DNA of 64,000 nt, taken from NCBI GenBank assembly GCA_037957365.1, contig JARHVA010000397.1, forward strand, positions 2,102,501 to 2,166,500, given 5' to 3'. The position numbers and the translations under genes are program-made. This document shows, piece after piece, positions 22,311 through 34,024 of the stretch; the stretch's first letter is position 1; each line of letters starts with the position of its first letter. The notes beneath the pieces are model-generated. The model was not told the DNA's origin. It saw only the letters and a program-made list of their open reading frames with translations, and searched no databases. Source of the stretch: Torreya grandis (Eukaryota; Streptophyta; Pinopsida; Cupressales; Taxaceae).

Positions 22311-22589
22311 AGCAATGAAGATTTGTCTTTCACCTCATGTTTTTTAAGGTCTTGTACATATTAGGATAGGTGTTTGTTTTACTTTGAGTTGTTTGTGTGT
22401 TTTACTTGAGTTCTTAAAGACAAAAAAATTGTGTCTTGTTGTATTATGTTGTGTGTTTATTTATTATTATGTTTGGTGTGAATTTAGAGTCCTTTTAGTG
22501 GCATATAAGTGTCAATTTTAGTATATGGGTGACTCCATTTCCTAAGGATAGGATAAGGCAATTGGTCCTTAGCATAGTAGGCATGCTAC
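22311..22589 (+). other. 3' untranslated part with GT-rich stretch
   Basis: Between the last coding-like codons and the 3' LTR the DNA is T- and GT-rich. A purine run aaggataggataaggcaat (about 22543-22561) is the best candidate polypurine tract, though it lies about 30-45 bases before the estimated LTR start. Confidence 0.35.
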
Positions 22590-24985
22590 CCTTAGAAATC
22601 ACCAAAATTTTAACCAAATTTTACCTTAGGTCAAATTAAGTCAAACCCCCTACCTCTTCAAAATTTTCATAAGGTCCTCTAGTTTTTAAAATTATCACCA
22701 TGATCCTAAGTGAGGTTAATTCACACTTTAAAAGTCACATAACATGTTCTACCTTTGGCCACACTTGTCCATTTGTCATAATGTCCTTTTATGCCACTTT
22801 TTCGATCATGTTAAGGAATTATACACTTTACCACAAAAATAAAAATTTTAAAGAGCAGGATAACATACCACATGTTAGAGAATGTTATAGGAAGGTTTTT
22901 AAAATGAAACATTATAAGTTTAATGTATAAAGAAGATCATCTAAAAAAAAGTCAGTTTTAGGTAGTTTTAAAGCTTGGATGGCTCATATAACACATGTGA
23001 GTGATTTATGAAGGTGTATTGAGATAACCATAGGTTATTTCTAAGCTCAAGTACTTTCAATACATCCAAAATTGTCAAAAAATCATTTCTCTCTCATATC
23101 ACTCTCTTAGACAGGCTAAAAAGGGTCAATGATTTTCATTTTTTATGGATAGGAGGAGGATTTGGAATGAGTACACTTGGTGTATGCTAGTATTCCTTAT
23201 GAGCTTCTATTTCATGGCCATGATTTTAATATTAATGGTCTATATTGTATGAATAATCATTAATATTGTTAGCACTTCCAAACTTCCTATGTATTCCTAA
23301 TGACATATTTTCCTCATCTAATTGAATTTTAGAAATTGATCTATGTTAACCAAGAAGTGTATGTATACTTATAGATCATGTTCACCCATTTAATGTTAGC
23401 TTCAACCTGGTTGGCACATGTGGATATGAAGGGATAGGTAGAAGTATCTCATTGTGCTAGAAGTGAGCACCATTGAGAGATGAGAATAATGTTTTATTAG
23501 TTTCAGAGCTTATTCTCTTATAAGTAGCTTTAGGTCAAGGTAACACATTAGTATTAAACCCCTTAGAGCATGGTTGGTCATATTCTCCATTGAATTTTAT
23601 ATGAAAAAGAACTCTAAGGTAGCTTAAAGATAAATAAGCGAAAATAAGTTAACATACTTGATGGAGACCTACAAGGTTTTACATGTAGATAATCAAAGTA
23701 TAGGGGTCTAATGATGTGAATTGAAGAGGCTATGAATCTTGGAATATAGTGATAATTCCATTTGGTAAGGATTGGAGATTATAAGATGGAATGATAGGTT
23801 TAGAAAACCACCTCAAATAACACCTATAGTCAGTCAAGTTGAATAAATGTTAAAAAATGGGTGTTTACCTTAACTTATCTAAAAAATTATCCTTCTCCAT
23901 ACAATGTCATCTCATGGTAGAAGTTTATGAGGTATGTGTAAGCCTAATGGATTCATTCTTGAAGCGTAGATCTAGATGTCACATCTTGACACAAGAAGGA
24001 GATTGTTTGATCAAGAGAGAATGATTTTTGAGTGAGGTTTCAAATCAGTCAAGTTTCTAATGAAAACACTCAAACAACTATAATTACATTTGGCCAAAAT
24101 CAATCTAGAATAATGAAACTTTCAAGTAAGACCTGATACATTTATGGTAAAGGAATAAGAGCATGGTTTCTAAGTATAAATGAATATATATGAGTGTGAG
24201 ATATACTCAGTGACCTTAGAGGAACCAAAAGTGTGAAAAATAGTGTTCAAATATCTATAATCATCCACATTAATCTCGTATGTTCCCTCATGAACACCTA
24301 TAACTTGAAGTAAGGACTACAAACTAGGCTAAGCTAATAAAAGATGTAGGTGTGGAAGGTTGATAGAAGCGTATGTTGAACATGGACACTTATAAATCAC
24401 TCTCAGTGTAATAATATCACATTTAAATTAGTTTATTAGAGGCAAATAAAACATGAAGAATGTTGAATAAACTATTTTATAACTCCATGCTCAGTTAAGT
24501 AAAACCCTACACATAATCAAATGCCCATAAACTAGACTTTAAAAGTTGAAAGGTTGAGGGTTATATAAGTATGATCAAGATTTGAAAATTGATACAAAGT
24601 GTCATCATGATTTTTAATATAACTCCATGGTATCATTTGGGTTATACCAATAGTGTACTCATTATTTTATCTCAAACTAGAGGCACTACACAAGCAATGT
24701 AACTATAGACCTAGTGCATCCATGGTCAAAGGATGAAATGGAGAGTCTTGAGTGATTATGGGATGAAATTTAGGGTTTAATTGAAGGTGAATAAGTGTTA
24801 ATAATTAACTATAGGCATTTTTACTACTTAGAGGTGGTCACATATTCAAAAAACATAGTCTATGCTTACTAGGCCTAAGAACTAGGCATGAACTATCAGG
24901 TGTCAATGTCATTCATTTGACCATATGATATTTCCAATAAATTTGAGAGCCTTAATGGGAGGGTGGAGGATTGATATTATAATGT

Positions 24986-25040
<55 letters not shown>

Positions 25041-26350
25041 CCTCAGACCCCATTATCACCTTAGTCATGCATGAAACCTCCTCTACTGAGCTAGTTGTTG
25101 TAGGCTGTCTTGAATAGAACAATGATAAATAAGGTGATTTCCAATTTGGAGATGAGATGTGTGATATTTATTTTTATTTAAGTATATATGATATAATAGA
25201 GGGAAAATAAGTTATTAAAAGGTTCCTCACTTCTTTTCAATGAATCTTCTTGAGTGTGTACAAGTCACCAAAGTGATAAGTGTGAGAATTAAGGCCTAAA
25301 TGGCTAATGAGTGACTGCAAGGAAGTAATAGAAAGTGGAAAAGATAAGGTTATAAGTTGGAGGGGGTATAAGATGACCTAAACTAATAATATTTCAACCT
25401 TTTTAAGTCATATGATATGTGTTAATGACCTCTAAGAGAATTTTCAATAAATAGTGAACTCCTCATCAAGAAGGGTAGTATCAAGAAAGAAAATGAAGTG
25501 TCCTTACACCAACTTCAAGAAGATGTCATGTTTCAGATGGACACTTGTCTAATATAAATTCATGACCTATTTTATAACTCTTTCCCTTGTTTCTTTATCT
25601 AGTTTTTAAGACTTGACACTTGGTATTGTAACCCTTCAACATCACTCTTTATCTCTACTCTCCCATGATTTATATATTAAATCCATTTTGGAATTGTAAA
25701 CTATCCACAATTTTTATGGAAAATCCCTAATGGTTTGACATATTGTCTTGAATTTGAATAAATTTATCTCATGATGGTTTAGTCTCTGAAACTCTTGTCT
25801 AAATGTGTCAAGTAGTCTATTTGGATGACAAGAGATGATTGTTTCTCCTTGATTCCATTCTACTCTTGTATGTATTATGTGAGTAATACTTCTTATAACA
25901 AGTCTCATGAAGTGTATATATTTTTTAGGTTTTTTTAAAGTGTGAAGAGAGATTAGTAGTGTCTAATATTAGACCTCCTATTCACCCACGTCTAGAAATG
26001 CATAACAATCTACCTCCATGTTAAAACACTTATGATATTAAAATCTTGAGCTGAGATCAATTTTAATAATCTACCCTCATAGTGCAAGTTTCATGTACCT
26101 TTATGGAGATATCTTTGGCATATAACCTCCATTAGTATAGGTTACTTTTATGTTTCCTTCTATATTTTTCACCCCCATCAAGTGATAGTCTAGAGTAGTG
26201 TGTGAGCCTAAAATATAAATCAAGGGAGCTAGCCCATAATATAAAGATCTATCTCTTATAGAAAGTTGCTTATATACATATATAGTTCCATGTTATCCCA
26301 AATTTGAGAAAGTCTAATTAACTTATCTAGAATGAAAATTTAGGCTATAA
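22590..26350 (+). repeat. 3' LTR of the long-LTR gag-pro element
   Basis: Aligns with 14851-19044. It is shorter mainly because about 500 bases of the 5' copy are missing near 24985, where a pure TA run stands instead. Many point differences, mostly transitions by eye, show the insertion is old. It ends near 26350 after 'ttaggctata', matching 'ttgggctata' at 19036 of the 5' copy. Confidence 0.7.
24988..25036. repeat. (TA)n microsatellite at LTR deletion point
   Basis: A pure TA run of about 48 bases inside the 3' LTR. It sits at the place where the 3' LTR lacks about 500 bases found in the 5' LTR. Confidence 0.95.
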
Positions 26351-26422
26351 AAGGAGGAATTAAAGTGGCAACTTTAGCTAAACAAGAAGTTGAAGTTGAA
26401 ATGTTTGTTAAAATAGTAGATG
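26351..26422. other. short spacer between two elements
   Basis: Seventy-two bases between the gag-pro element end and the next LTR-like arm. A short open plus-strand frame runs through it (GGIKVATLAKQEVEVEMFV) and could be the continuation of whatever the elements inserted into. Too short to assign. Confidence 0.3.
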
Positions 26423-28840
26423 GTGTATACACATAATATTTTCAAACTTTTATTGATTATTAACACTTGGTATATTGAAGGAACCTATCAAGTCTTAATC
26501 TCTCTGAGTGCATGTCTTAAGGGGTACACTGAGAAAGGGGTGGGCAGACCATTAGTACTTTGTAAGATTGTTTTTCTTTTTTCCACTTATCATCCACACT
26601 CTAGCCTCCTAAAATAATTAAACCTAAGATTATTATTCTTAGTTCTACCTATTCCCATCATTTTATATACTTTATCTTTAATTTCTTGCCTTAGCACCCA
26701 TTTGACCTATCAGTTGTGCTAGGTTGACCAGATCAACCTAGTATAGTTAAGGGAAATTTTACCTCTTTTGGTTTATTGGCCTCTTGACTGACCTAACACA
26801 GACCTAGAGAGTTAGCCTTGAAAACATGATAGGTTGATCGAGTTGACCTAGCAAAACCAATGTTCCTAAAAGTTTTTAGGGTAAGATACTAATATATATA
26901 CAAGGTCATTTACCACCATTTTATAAGAGCAAAAAATCAAGAGAAGTGTGAATGAACATCTACTTATTGACCAATCTACTTAGGGAATCAAGATTTAGGG
27001 TTTAATACTTTAGTTGGAGATTTTATCTAATCTTGTGGATAAGTATTTAATGATTGGATAGGTTATGTAGCCTAGATCTGATTTATCTTTGTTATCCTTA
27101 CATACCATGGCAGTCTCTTATGAAGCACCTTGTCCAAAGGGGAGATTGAGGCTTAATGGGTTCATCTTTAAAGGTAATTATTCCTAACTTTATTCCTCCT
27201 TTTTAAGAGTAGATATATAGAACATATGTATTCTTATCTTCCATGTATTAATATTTCATATACATTGACGTGAGTATGTGTCTTCTATACATGTATAGTT
27301 TAGTTGTTTATTTGTTTTATTTCTAACCCCCACTTTGTGTCACAAGATTTGGTGTGAATTAGATTAGATTTAATTTTATTGTTATTAGATTAGTGAAATA
27401 TTAAATCATAGGACTCGTTTTAGGGTTTTTATGCAATTGTGTTAGACTATAGGCTTTAGAACCCTATCTCGCATAGTGTGTCATGAAAAGTGATCCCCTA
27501 ATCAGGTATAGAGGATTCTCACATTAGTCATTCTCCCACTTAACAACTGTATGCCCCAAATAAGAAGTGTAGGTGTGCTCTATCCCATCCAATCCAATAT
27601 TTATTTATATACCTGATGTATTTATGATTTTATACATTCTAGTGAACCTGACATGAATCAAACCCTTATAGATTTTTTTTCACTTTTTTCATTTCTATTC
27701 ATCATTATTTTTATCATATCTTTACTATTTTTGATCAACCTTGTCAACCTAATTTATTTATTTCTATGTGTAGGTTTGTAAGAACACGTAACTAAATTAA
27801 TTAGTTCAACCTTGTACAGGTTTTAAAACTTATAGAATTCTATATAGACAACTAGATTGACTAACTCAACCTAGTATAGGTTTTAGAACTTGTAAAATTC
27901 TATTCAGACAAATAGATTTACCAACTTAAACCAATATAGTTTTTTTCCAATTTTTAGACTTCATGTTTAGTCAACTAGGTCGACCAAGTTGACCTAGTGC
28001 ATTTTCATCACTTTTTTAGTAGGTTTTTGTAATCCTTGGTCGATAGTTCAACCCAATTTATAGGGTTTTGAAAAATTTATCCAAGATTCTTGATTATAAA
28101 TCTTCTCCTTTTCATCTATAAATCATTCAAGTCAATTTTTATTCCTCTATATCTTTCTATTTCTATACTTTCCTTTTACAATTTGTAGTCTTCAAAACTA
28201 CCCCTACACAGTCAACTAGGTCGACACTATGGACCTAGTTTTGTGTTTTGTGTGTTCTAAAAAAGCTAGGTCAACTTGATTGACCTATTTCATTTTAACA
28301 ATTTACTTCCATAGTATAGGTTTGACCCTATTGACCCTATTCTATATGATTTTCTATACAGTTTCTCAACTATACCTTGTTTCAAAATTGGGATTAACCA
28401 TATATGTTAATCACATCTTTCTTTTCAATTGTTTGCATGTTTAGAATAACTCACATAGTATAATTAGGTGGTTTTAAATTAATAATTTATTGGCACTATT
28501 TTTATTATTTTTCACACACAACCAAACCACATAAACATCAATAAGCATTTAAGCATTTAACTACCCAGGCTAACCTACTTAGACTTCATCACCAAGGGGA
28601 AGTTGACTTGATGCTCTGGTCAAGTATAAAAAATGGTTAATGGTATATTTTGGCTAAGAACTTGACACCCTTATAACTGTAGTGTGTGAAGTGAGTGGGT
28701 GGGCCCTAATACAAACCCTATATCATTACCACTACATTCCTTTTCATCCTAAACTTACCTGAAACTATCCTTAGATTGATATTTATTACCTTGATTATAG
28801 CCAATCTCCCATTTACACTTAAAACCATTATTAATAATTT
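26423..28840 (+). repeat. LTR-like arm with paired TTGACC motifs, left copy
   Basis: About 2.4 kb that recurs in inverted orientation at 33985-36345 and in direct orientation from 62690 to the window end. All three begin within about ten bases of the same point (…gtata…ataatatt), as expected for an element terminus or LTR start. Shared landmarks: 'tctctctgagtgcatg' (26499), 'cattctagtgaacctg' (27636), 'caccaaggggaagttgactt' (28590). It holds many TTGACC/GTCAACC pairs. The plus-strand gag-pro core begins 0.5 kb downstream, so this could be its 5' LTR. Confidence 0.62.
27790..28045 (+). repeat. ~60-bp tandem repeat array with GTCGAC/TTGACC motif
   Basis: Successive units begin at about 27790, 27850, 27910, 27972 and 28034, spacing 60, 60, 62 and 62. 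Each starts with an 'aactaggtcgaccaag'-like block and continues with 'ataggttttagaactt' and 'aattctatt.agac' in the first units. Weaker units with the same motif continue to about 28340. Units are diverged but the phase is regular. Confidence 0.65.
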
Positions 28841-29358
28841 AATCAACATTCTAGGTTGACCAAGTAGCTAGCTTTACTTTCAATTTATTTACTTTCTCTT
28901 TGATCAATTATGTGTGCAAAAACTTGCATTAGCCAGCATTAGTGTAAGATTTTACTTTGTGTACATTAATTAAATTGGACAACATCAATTTAATTGAATA
29001 TTTATTTCTCTTTCAGTACTTACTACTTTCTTACATTACTTGCAATTATCTTGCTTCAGTTCATAACTTGTTATCATCTTTCTTTTCTTCCATGTTTGTT
29101 GTGCTAGGTTGACCTTTTCAACCTAGTATCTTTTTCAACTAATGTACATTATGATAGATTGACCTGGTCAACCTATTACTATTTTTAATGTTTTAACCTC
29201 TTTCTACTATTCACTATTCATTAAATTGGGTCAATACTATGGGCCCAGTACAATTTTACAGTCCCTAATTTTGCACTAGGTCGACTAGGTCAACCTAGTA
29301 CTATTTTTAGTCACTTTTTGATTCTTTGCTTTCTCATCCTTTTTTTCTTCCTTTCATC
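28841..29358 (+). other. leader upstream of gag, with more TTGACC pairs
   Basis: Not present in the inverted right arm. It contains further motif pairs at about 28853, 29106, 29157 and 29278, roughly 50-70 bases apart. It may be the untranslated leader of the plus-strand element or the end of a longer LTR. No clear primer-binding site seen. Confidence 0.4.
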
Positions 29359-31250
29359 ATGGAATTTTTCTTTGGTGATAACACTAAAATTTAGTCAACA
29401 AACATGATGAAATTTACCAATCCTAATAATGTATCCCATAGACAAAGTAGGGTTCCTTTTGTAAATGATAATAATGTTTATATTGCAACCCATATGATGG
29501 ACTATGGGACCCCTCCTCATACTTATTTGTAGAAAAAACCTCCTCTTCTCTTAGATTATTAGCTTGAGTTGGATTATACTCTTTAAATTCTTTTCTTTAT
29601 CATATAATTCCCTTAACATAGAAGGAAGGATCCTTCTACCATCTATAACCTCATGATTAGTTGTCAAGTTGAAGAACTTTATTCTCCTACTCCCACTTTC
29701 TCAACTAGATTTGGGGGTACCTCTTCCTTTAATCTTTTTTTGTAATACTATGGTACCTTCTTATTTAACTTCTTCCACTTCTATGCCTAGTATTTCAACT
29801 AACATGGTAGGCTCTTCTTCTAGTGGGCCTCTCATACGATACACTATCCTTAATACTTCCATTAATTCATCATTTTCTACCCAAGGCACTCATGCTTCTA
29901 GTGCTTCTTCTTCTCAACCATTTACTATTCCATCTTTTGCTTCATAAATAACATTTTCCACTAGTGCCTCAAATTCTCATATCTATTCTCAAGCTCATAT
30001 TAACACTAATAGTGGTACCCAAACCACTAATACCAACATAAACACTAATACTAATTATTCTAATAGCACTAATCAAACTAATAAACTATTTTTACAAACT
30101 CTCAATCAAATAAACACATTTCAATCTCATAATACAAATCAAATGATGAGAATACAAAACCACCTTCTTAATCTTCAATCCAATCCTCAACTAATGGCTT
30201 GGGGCACACATAACCAATGTGTTCCTCCTCCTCCTCTTTGATATTCTTAAGATAATCTCATTCCTCATCCTTGATTAGTCAACAAAGTCATCAAGCATTT
30301 AAAAAATGAACCTCTTACCACCCAAATTGCTAACATTTATATTGGAGGTATAACACCTATAATTTATTACCATGGATCAACTAATACTACCCTTCACCTT
30401 AAGACATTTGGCAATATTTACAAGGATCGGGTCAAGTTAAATACCTTTATCGGTACTAAACTCTTAGCTAAAACCCTCATGGGTGATTCCTTGGATTGGT
30501 AAAATCAACTTAGAACACACTCTATCACTAGTTTGGAGAACTTAGTAAATGCTTTAGTTCAAAAATTTCAAACTAGTGATCTTTTAGAGAACACTTTGGC
30601 CCATTTCATCAATTGCAAAAAAAAAATTAAAATTAAACTACCTAAGACTTTATTAAGCAATGGAAGACTTTGTCAAATAAATGTGAACATAATATGGTGG
30701 ATTAAAATCTCTTTCATCTCTTTATAAATGGTTTATTTCCTAAATTACAATATCAATTTCATACCCTTTCTCCATGTATCTTGGAGGAAGCCATCGATCA
30801 AGCTAAAAGATAAGATTTCCTCATGCATTAGTTGGAATTGCCTCAACCTTTTGTGGGCCCTCACTTATTAGTAAAGTATAAAACCAAAATATTAATAATG
30901 ATGGTGTTACTAACTCATATGGAACCATTCATAATATTCAAGCTATCATTCCTACCCCTTCTTTGAAACCAACTCCTTCTCAACAATTCATTAATCCTCA
31001 TTTCTCAACAAATAACGTTAATGTCTATAAGCCTTTTTCCTCAGCCAAATTGATTAAACATATACCTAGGTCTCTCCCATGATAGGTTGACCCTACTCAA
31101 CCTATGAAATCATGCTATGACCCTAATAAGTTTTGTTGTTTTCATGCTAGGTGGGGTCACTCTCATGAGACTTGTAGATAGCTCCACAATTTAGCCATGT
31201 AATTTTTTCTTGGCCCAAATTTTAATCATGATTCCATTAACCATAAGCAT
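29359..31250 (+). pseudogene. gag: Ty3/gypsy gag with zinc-knuckle-like motif
   Basis: The ATG at 29359 opens MEFFFGDNTK, a stop, then STNMMKFTNPNNVSHRQ. A Ser/Thr/Asn-rich segment follows (29669-29947; 30000-30100). The capsid core is at about 30290-30760: IANIYIGGITPI, LHLKTFGNI, LLAKTLMGDSLDW, SITSLENLVNALVQKFQTSD, matching 'A..ly…LtGaAldWf..lp..sI.Sfeel…F..rFqtS'. A zinc-binding-like motif KFCCFHARWGHSHETC lies at about 31128-31175, of the plant form 'yCrfH…GH.teeC'. Stops and frameshifts disable it. It is a different lineage from the gag at 19.2 kb. Confidence 0.7.
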
Positions 31251-31559
31251 CAACAATCATATGAGAGTGATTTGAAATACTTTAAATCACATGATAAAAC
31301 TTAAGCCTTAAATCAAGTAAACACTCATTTATCTATCTATAAGACCCCTTGCCTAATAATCAACCAATCTAAGAAAGTCACAAGACAGGCCCACTTCTTC
31401 CACCAATAATGTGGAGATTATTGCTAAACCAAACTATGAAGATAATTTGGTTAGCATCACTAATATGTGAAGAGTGGTGGATTTCATTGATTCACATCAT
31501 ATCTACACTCTTCCTTCCCATAAGACATATAGTGTTATCTAAGATTCTTCTCCTTAAAT

Positions 31560-32630
31560 GAGTTGGGGTAAGAAGATCTTATTTCTTTTGAAAATATAAT
31601 TTATGATTCTCCCTTGGATGAAACATCTCATACTATTTATAATTCTCTCCCACCATCTTCTAATACTAATGATAATCCAATTTCTACTAACATTTCTTCT
31701 TATAAAATTCAAGATCAATCTGAACTAACTATTTATTCATCACCAAACAATTTACAACCTTCTCATTCTTATCAACATAAGTTTCAATGCTGTTTGGATC
31801 CACCTTCCAAAGACCTTCTTAATCACTACGCATCTATATCTAAAAATATCCTTATGGATTATGATGAGTGGGATCCCATTGTGGAAATTACTAATCTTCC
31901 ATCCCAAATACCTTTTCTTGAACTCATGAGGACATCTCCACATCATAGAAACCACCTCATGCAACTCTTATTCATGATGAATATCCCTCACCTTCTTATA
32001 ATAGGATGGGAGGATAACTTATCTAGATATAAGGATAATAAACTGTTAAAATGTGAAGAGATGTCCATTAAAATTGATGAAACTATAAACACTTCTCTTT
32101 GTTTACGATTTCCTACTACATCTATGATTCTAGATAAGATTTTGCTTCATGCAGATGATCCTCTATTATTTATTAACATCAAAATAAGTGATATACATGT
32201 TAAGTGAGCCCTGATTAATGAGGGTTATGGCACCTATATGTCCTCCTTTGATTTCATTAAGACTCTTGGGTATTTTGAATGTAATCTTAAGTCTACAATC
32301 AACACATGCTAAGGATATGATAGAAGGAAAATTCCTGCTTTAGGTTGTGTGGCTTCTCATTACCATCCCACCTATCACCATTCATGTGAAGGTGATGATA
32401 TTAAACTTTCCCCTTTCATATAATATCTTTTTTGGTAGGACATGGACTCATCGTATGCAAGCTACCGCATCTTTTGCTTGCCAATGCATTAAATTTATTC
32501 ATAATGGAGCCATTTACAAGATTCAAGGAGATACTAACCCTTATAATTTTGAACAATTCCAAGATCATGGTTTCTTAAAGATTCCTACTCTTGAACCTTT
32601 ATCTAGTGTTCCATTTTATGAGTTGTAGCA
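31560..32630 (+). pseudogene. Gag-Pol linker and Ty3/gypsy aspartic protease
   Basis: The open stretch 31614-32207 ends its linker part with EWDPIVEITNLPSQIPFLEL and SPHHRNHL, which match the short conserved block found before plant Ty3 proteases ('ydv.ehL..iPa.isl.elL..Sp.hr..L'). The protease follows: ALINEGYGTYMSS (32210 on), where the catalytic aspartate is asparagine. After a frameshift near 32340 comes the piece 32347-32628 with LSYNIFFGRTWTHRMQATA and QCIKFIHNGAIYKIQGDTN, matching 'l.YNiLLGRpWiH…a.pS..Hq.lKFp.nG'. No RT follows. Confidence 0.72.
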
Positions 32631-33154
32631 TCTCAACTTTATTATCAACTAAACAAAAGTTTACAATGGGCATCCTGAGCTCATTGGTGACATTCCTCCC
32701 AACCTTTTAGACTCTAATGATGATGAGCTTGAAAAGATTAAATTAAAGATCAAAACTTATAATATCTTATCTCATCTCATCTCATCTTGCATCTTCCTAC
32801 TTTCTTAAAGCTCATTCTCACAAGCCTCCTTATGTTGACATTCCCATAGTCTTAACCAAGACTAGGAACTCTATTCACCAAGCTTCTTCAGATGACAAGG
32901 TCATCCTAACCTGTGTCATCAATCTTCATACTTAAAAATATGATTATGGATATTATTTAGATGATACTCTTCTAGTAAGCCTTATCCAGGCCCATGATGC
33001 CAAGATTATTCATTATCAATCTTCTTTACTTGAGTCTTTTTGTGCATATCATCATTCTCTTCCTTTTATAGTTCTTTATTCTTGCATTTTTCCTCTTTAT
33101 TATAGGGTAGATATGGCATAAATACCTATAGTTTATGAGGATATAATTAGGACC

Positions 33155-34024
33155 ATGTTCTTGGATCATGATATGACTAGACCTTATCACTTTTCCACAC
33201 CTAGGGTAGTCTTCCTTGGACCTTATGTGAATCCTACACCTCCTTCAGTAGGACTAGCTATAGTCAAGCCTATTCCTTTTTCCACTCTATTTGAACCTAT
33301 TTCCTCTCCTACTTGTGTTGAGCCTCTTTTTTCTTCTCCTTCTAGCATTATTTTTATTGATCTTGGTTTTACTCTTTCCCCATCATCACCCTCCCTTGAT
33401 GATGGTTTTCTTTTGTTTCCTAATATAGATCCTTTACCCACCAAATGGGTCGATGAGTCCTCTTCAACTAATTTTACTCATATTTCACCTCCTTCCATGA
33501 GTGTTCCTAAAACCACTCACAAGCATATATTTTTATTCCATGGGATAGATAATCACTCTTCCACCCATTGATGTAAGTTATAACAATATATTGATACCTT
33601 GTATCCTTCTTCCCCATCATTAAACAAATCCATACCTCCCCCAAATTTACTTTCTAAATATTTACCCAAGTATGGTGAGGTATATTATCTATGACACCTA
33701 TGTGGCATGCTTCACACCAATAATTATCATATTCTTCAATATCATCTTATAGATCACCATGTATCCATACTTAGACATTCTACCATTCCTCCCATAGGTC
33801 ATTCCCACAATAAGGATCCTCCTTCTCTCATGGCTCCAACTCTAATGGTTCCATCACCTCTTGTGGTCCTTTCACCACCTTCTATGCCTTCACTTATGAT
33901 TCTTTCACCTATGGACCCTCCCTCACATATGGATCCTTCTCTGCCTATAAATCCTTCACCTATGGATCCTTCTCCACCTATTATTATGAAGTGTTTATTT
34001 AAATGTGATAGGAGAGTTGGCTAA
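33155..34024 (+). pseudogene. proline/serine-rich segment ending a gag-pro element
   Basis: Two open stretches, 33155-33571 and 33707-34024, with very high proline and serine content. The second contains a short-period repeat of the type PMDPSxP (33815-33990). In a usual pol gene the RT would start here; nothing resembling RT, RNase H or integrase is found between 32630 and the right arm. The function of such low-complexity tails is unknown. The end overlaps the inner edge of the right inverted arm at about 33985. Confidence 0.45.
33815..33990 (+). repeat. degenerate 12-18-base coding repeat (PMDPSP-like)
   Basis: Repeats of 'cct.ca.ctatggatcc'-like units, in codon phase, give alternating PS, MDP and LMI blocks. 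The spacing varies in multiples of three, which points to slippage while the frame was still under selection or soon after. Confidence 0.6.

Larger units (their letters stand above)
14851..26350 (+). mobile_element. Long-LTR Ty3/gypsy element encoding only gag and protease
   Basis: Two direct repeats of about 4.2 and 3.8 kb flank 3.5 kb of internal DNA. The internal part has a primer-binding-like site at 19051, Gag (19164-19944), retropepsin (about 20950-21400) and a further acidic segment to about 22310. No RT, RNase H or integrase motif is visible, so the element would depend on another for copying, like plant gag-only (TR-GAG) or gag-pro derivatives. LTRs together make up over two thirds of the length. 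I could not find a matching target-site duplication; edges are approximate. Confidence 0.72.

Noticed and set aside
27790..28340. Regularly spaced repeats resembling a CRISPR array
   Set aside because: Units are whole 60-base diverged tandem repeats with similar sequence between motifs, not identical repeats with unique spacers, and the setting is a plant LTR.
31752..31964. Minus-strand open frame in the gag-pro linker
   Set aside because: Antisense shadow of the plus-strand frame, which has the conserved pre-protease block.
33223..33444. Minus-strand open frame in the proline-rich tail
   Set aside because: Shadow of the plus-strand Pro/Ser-rich frame; no supporting motif.
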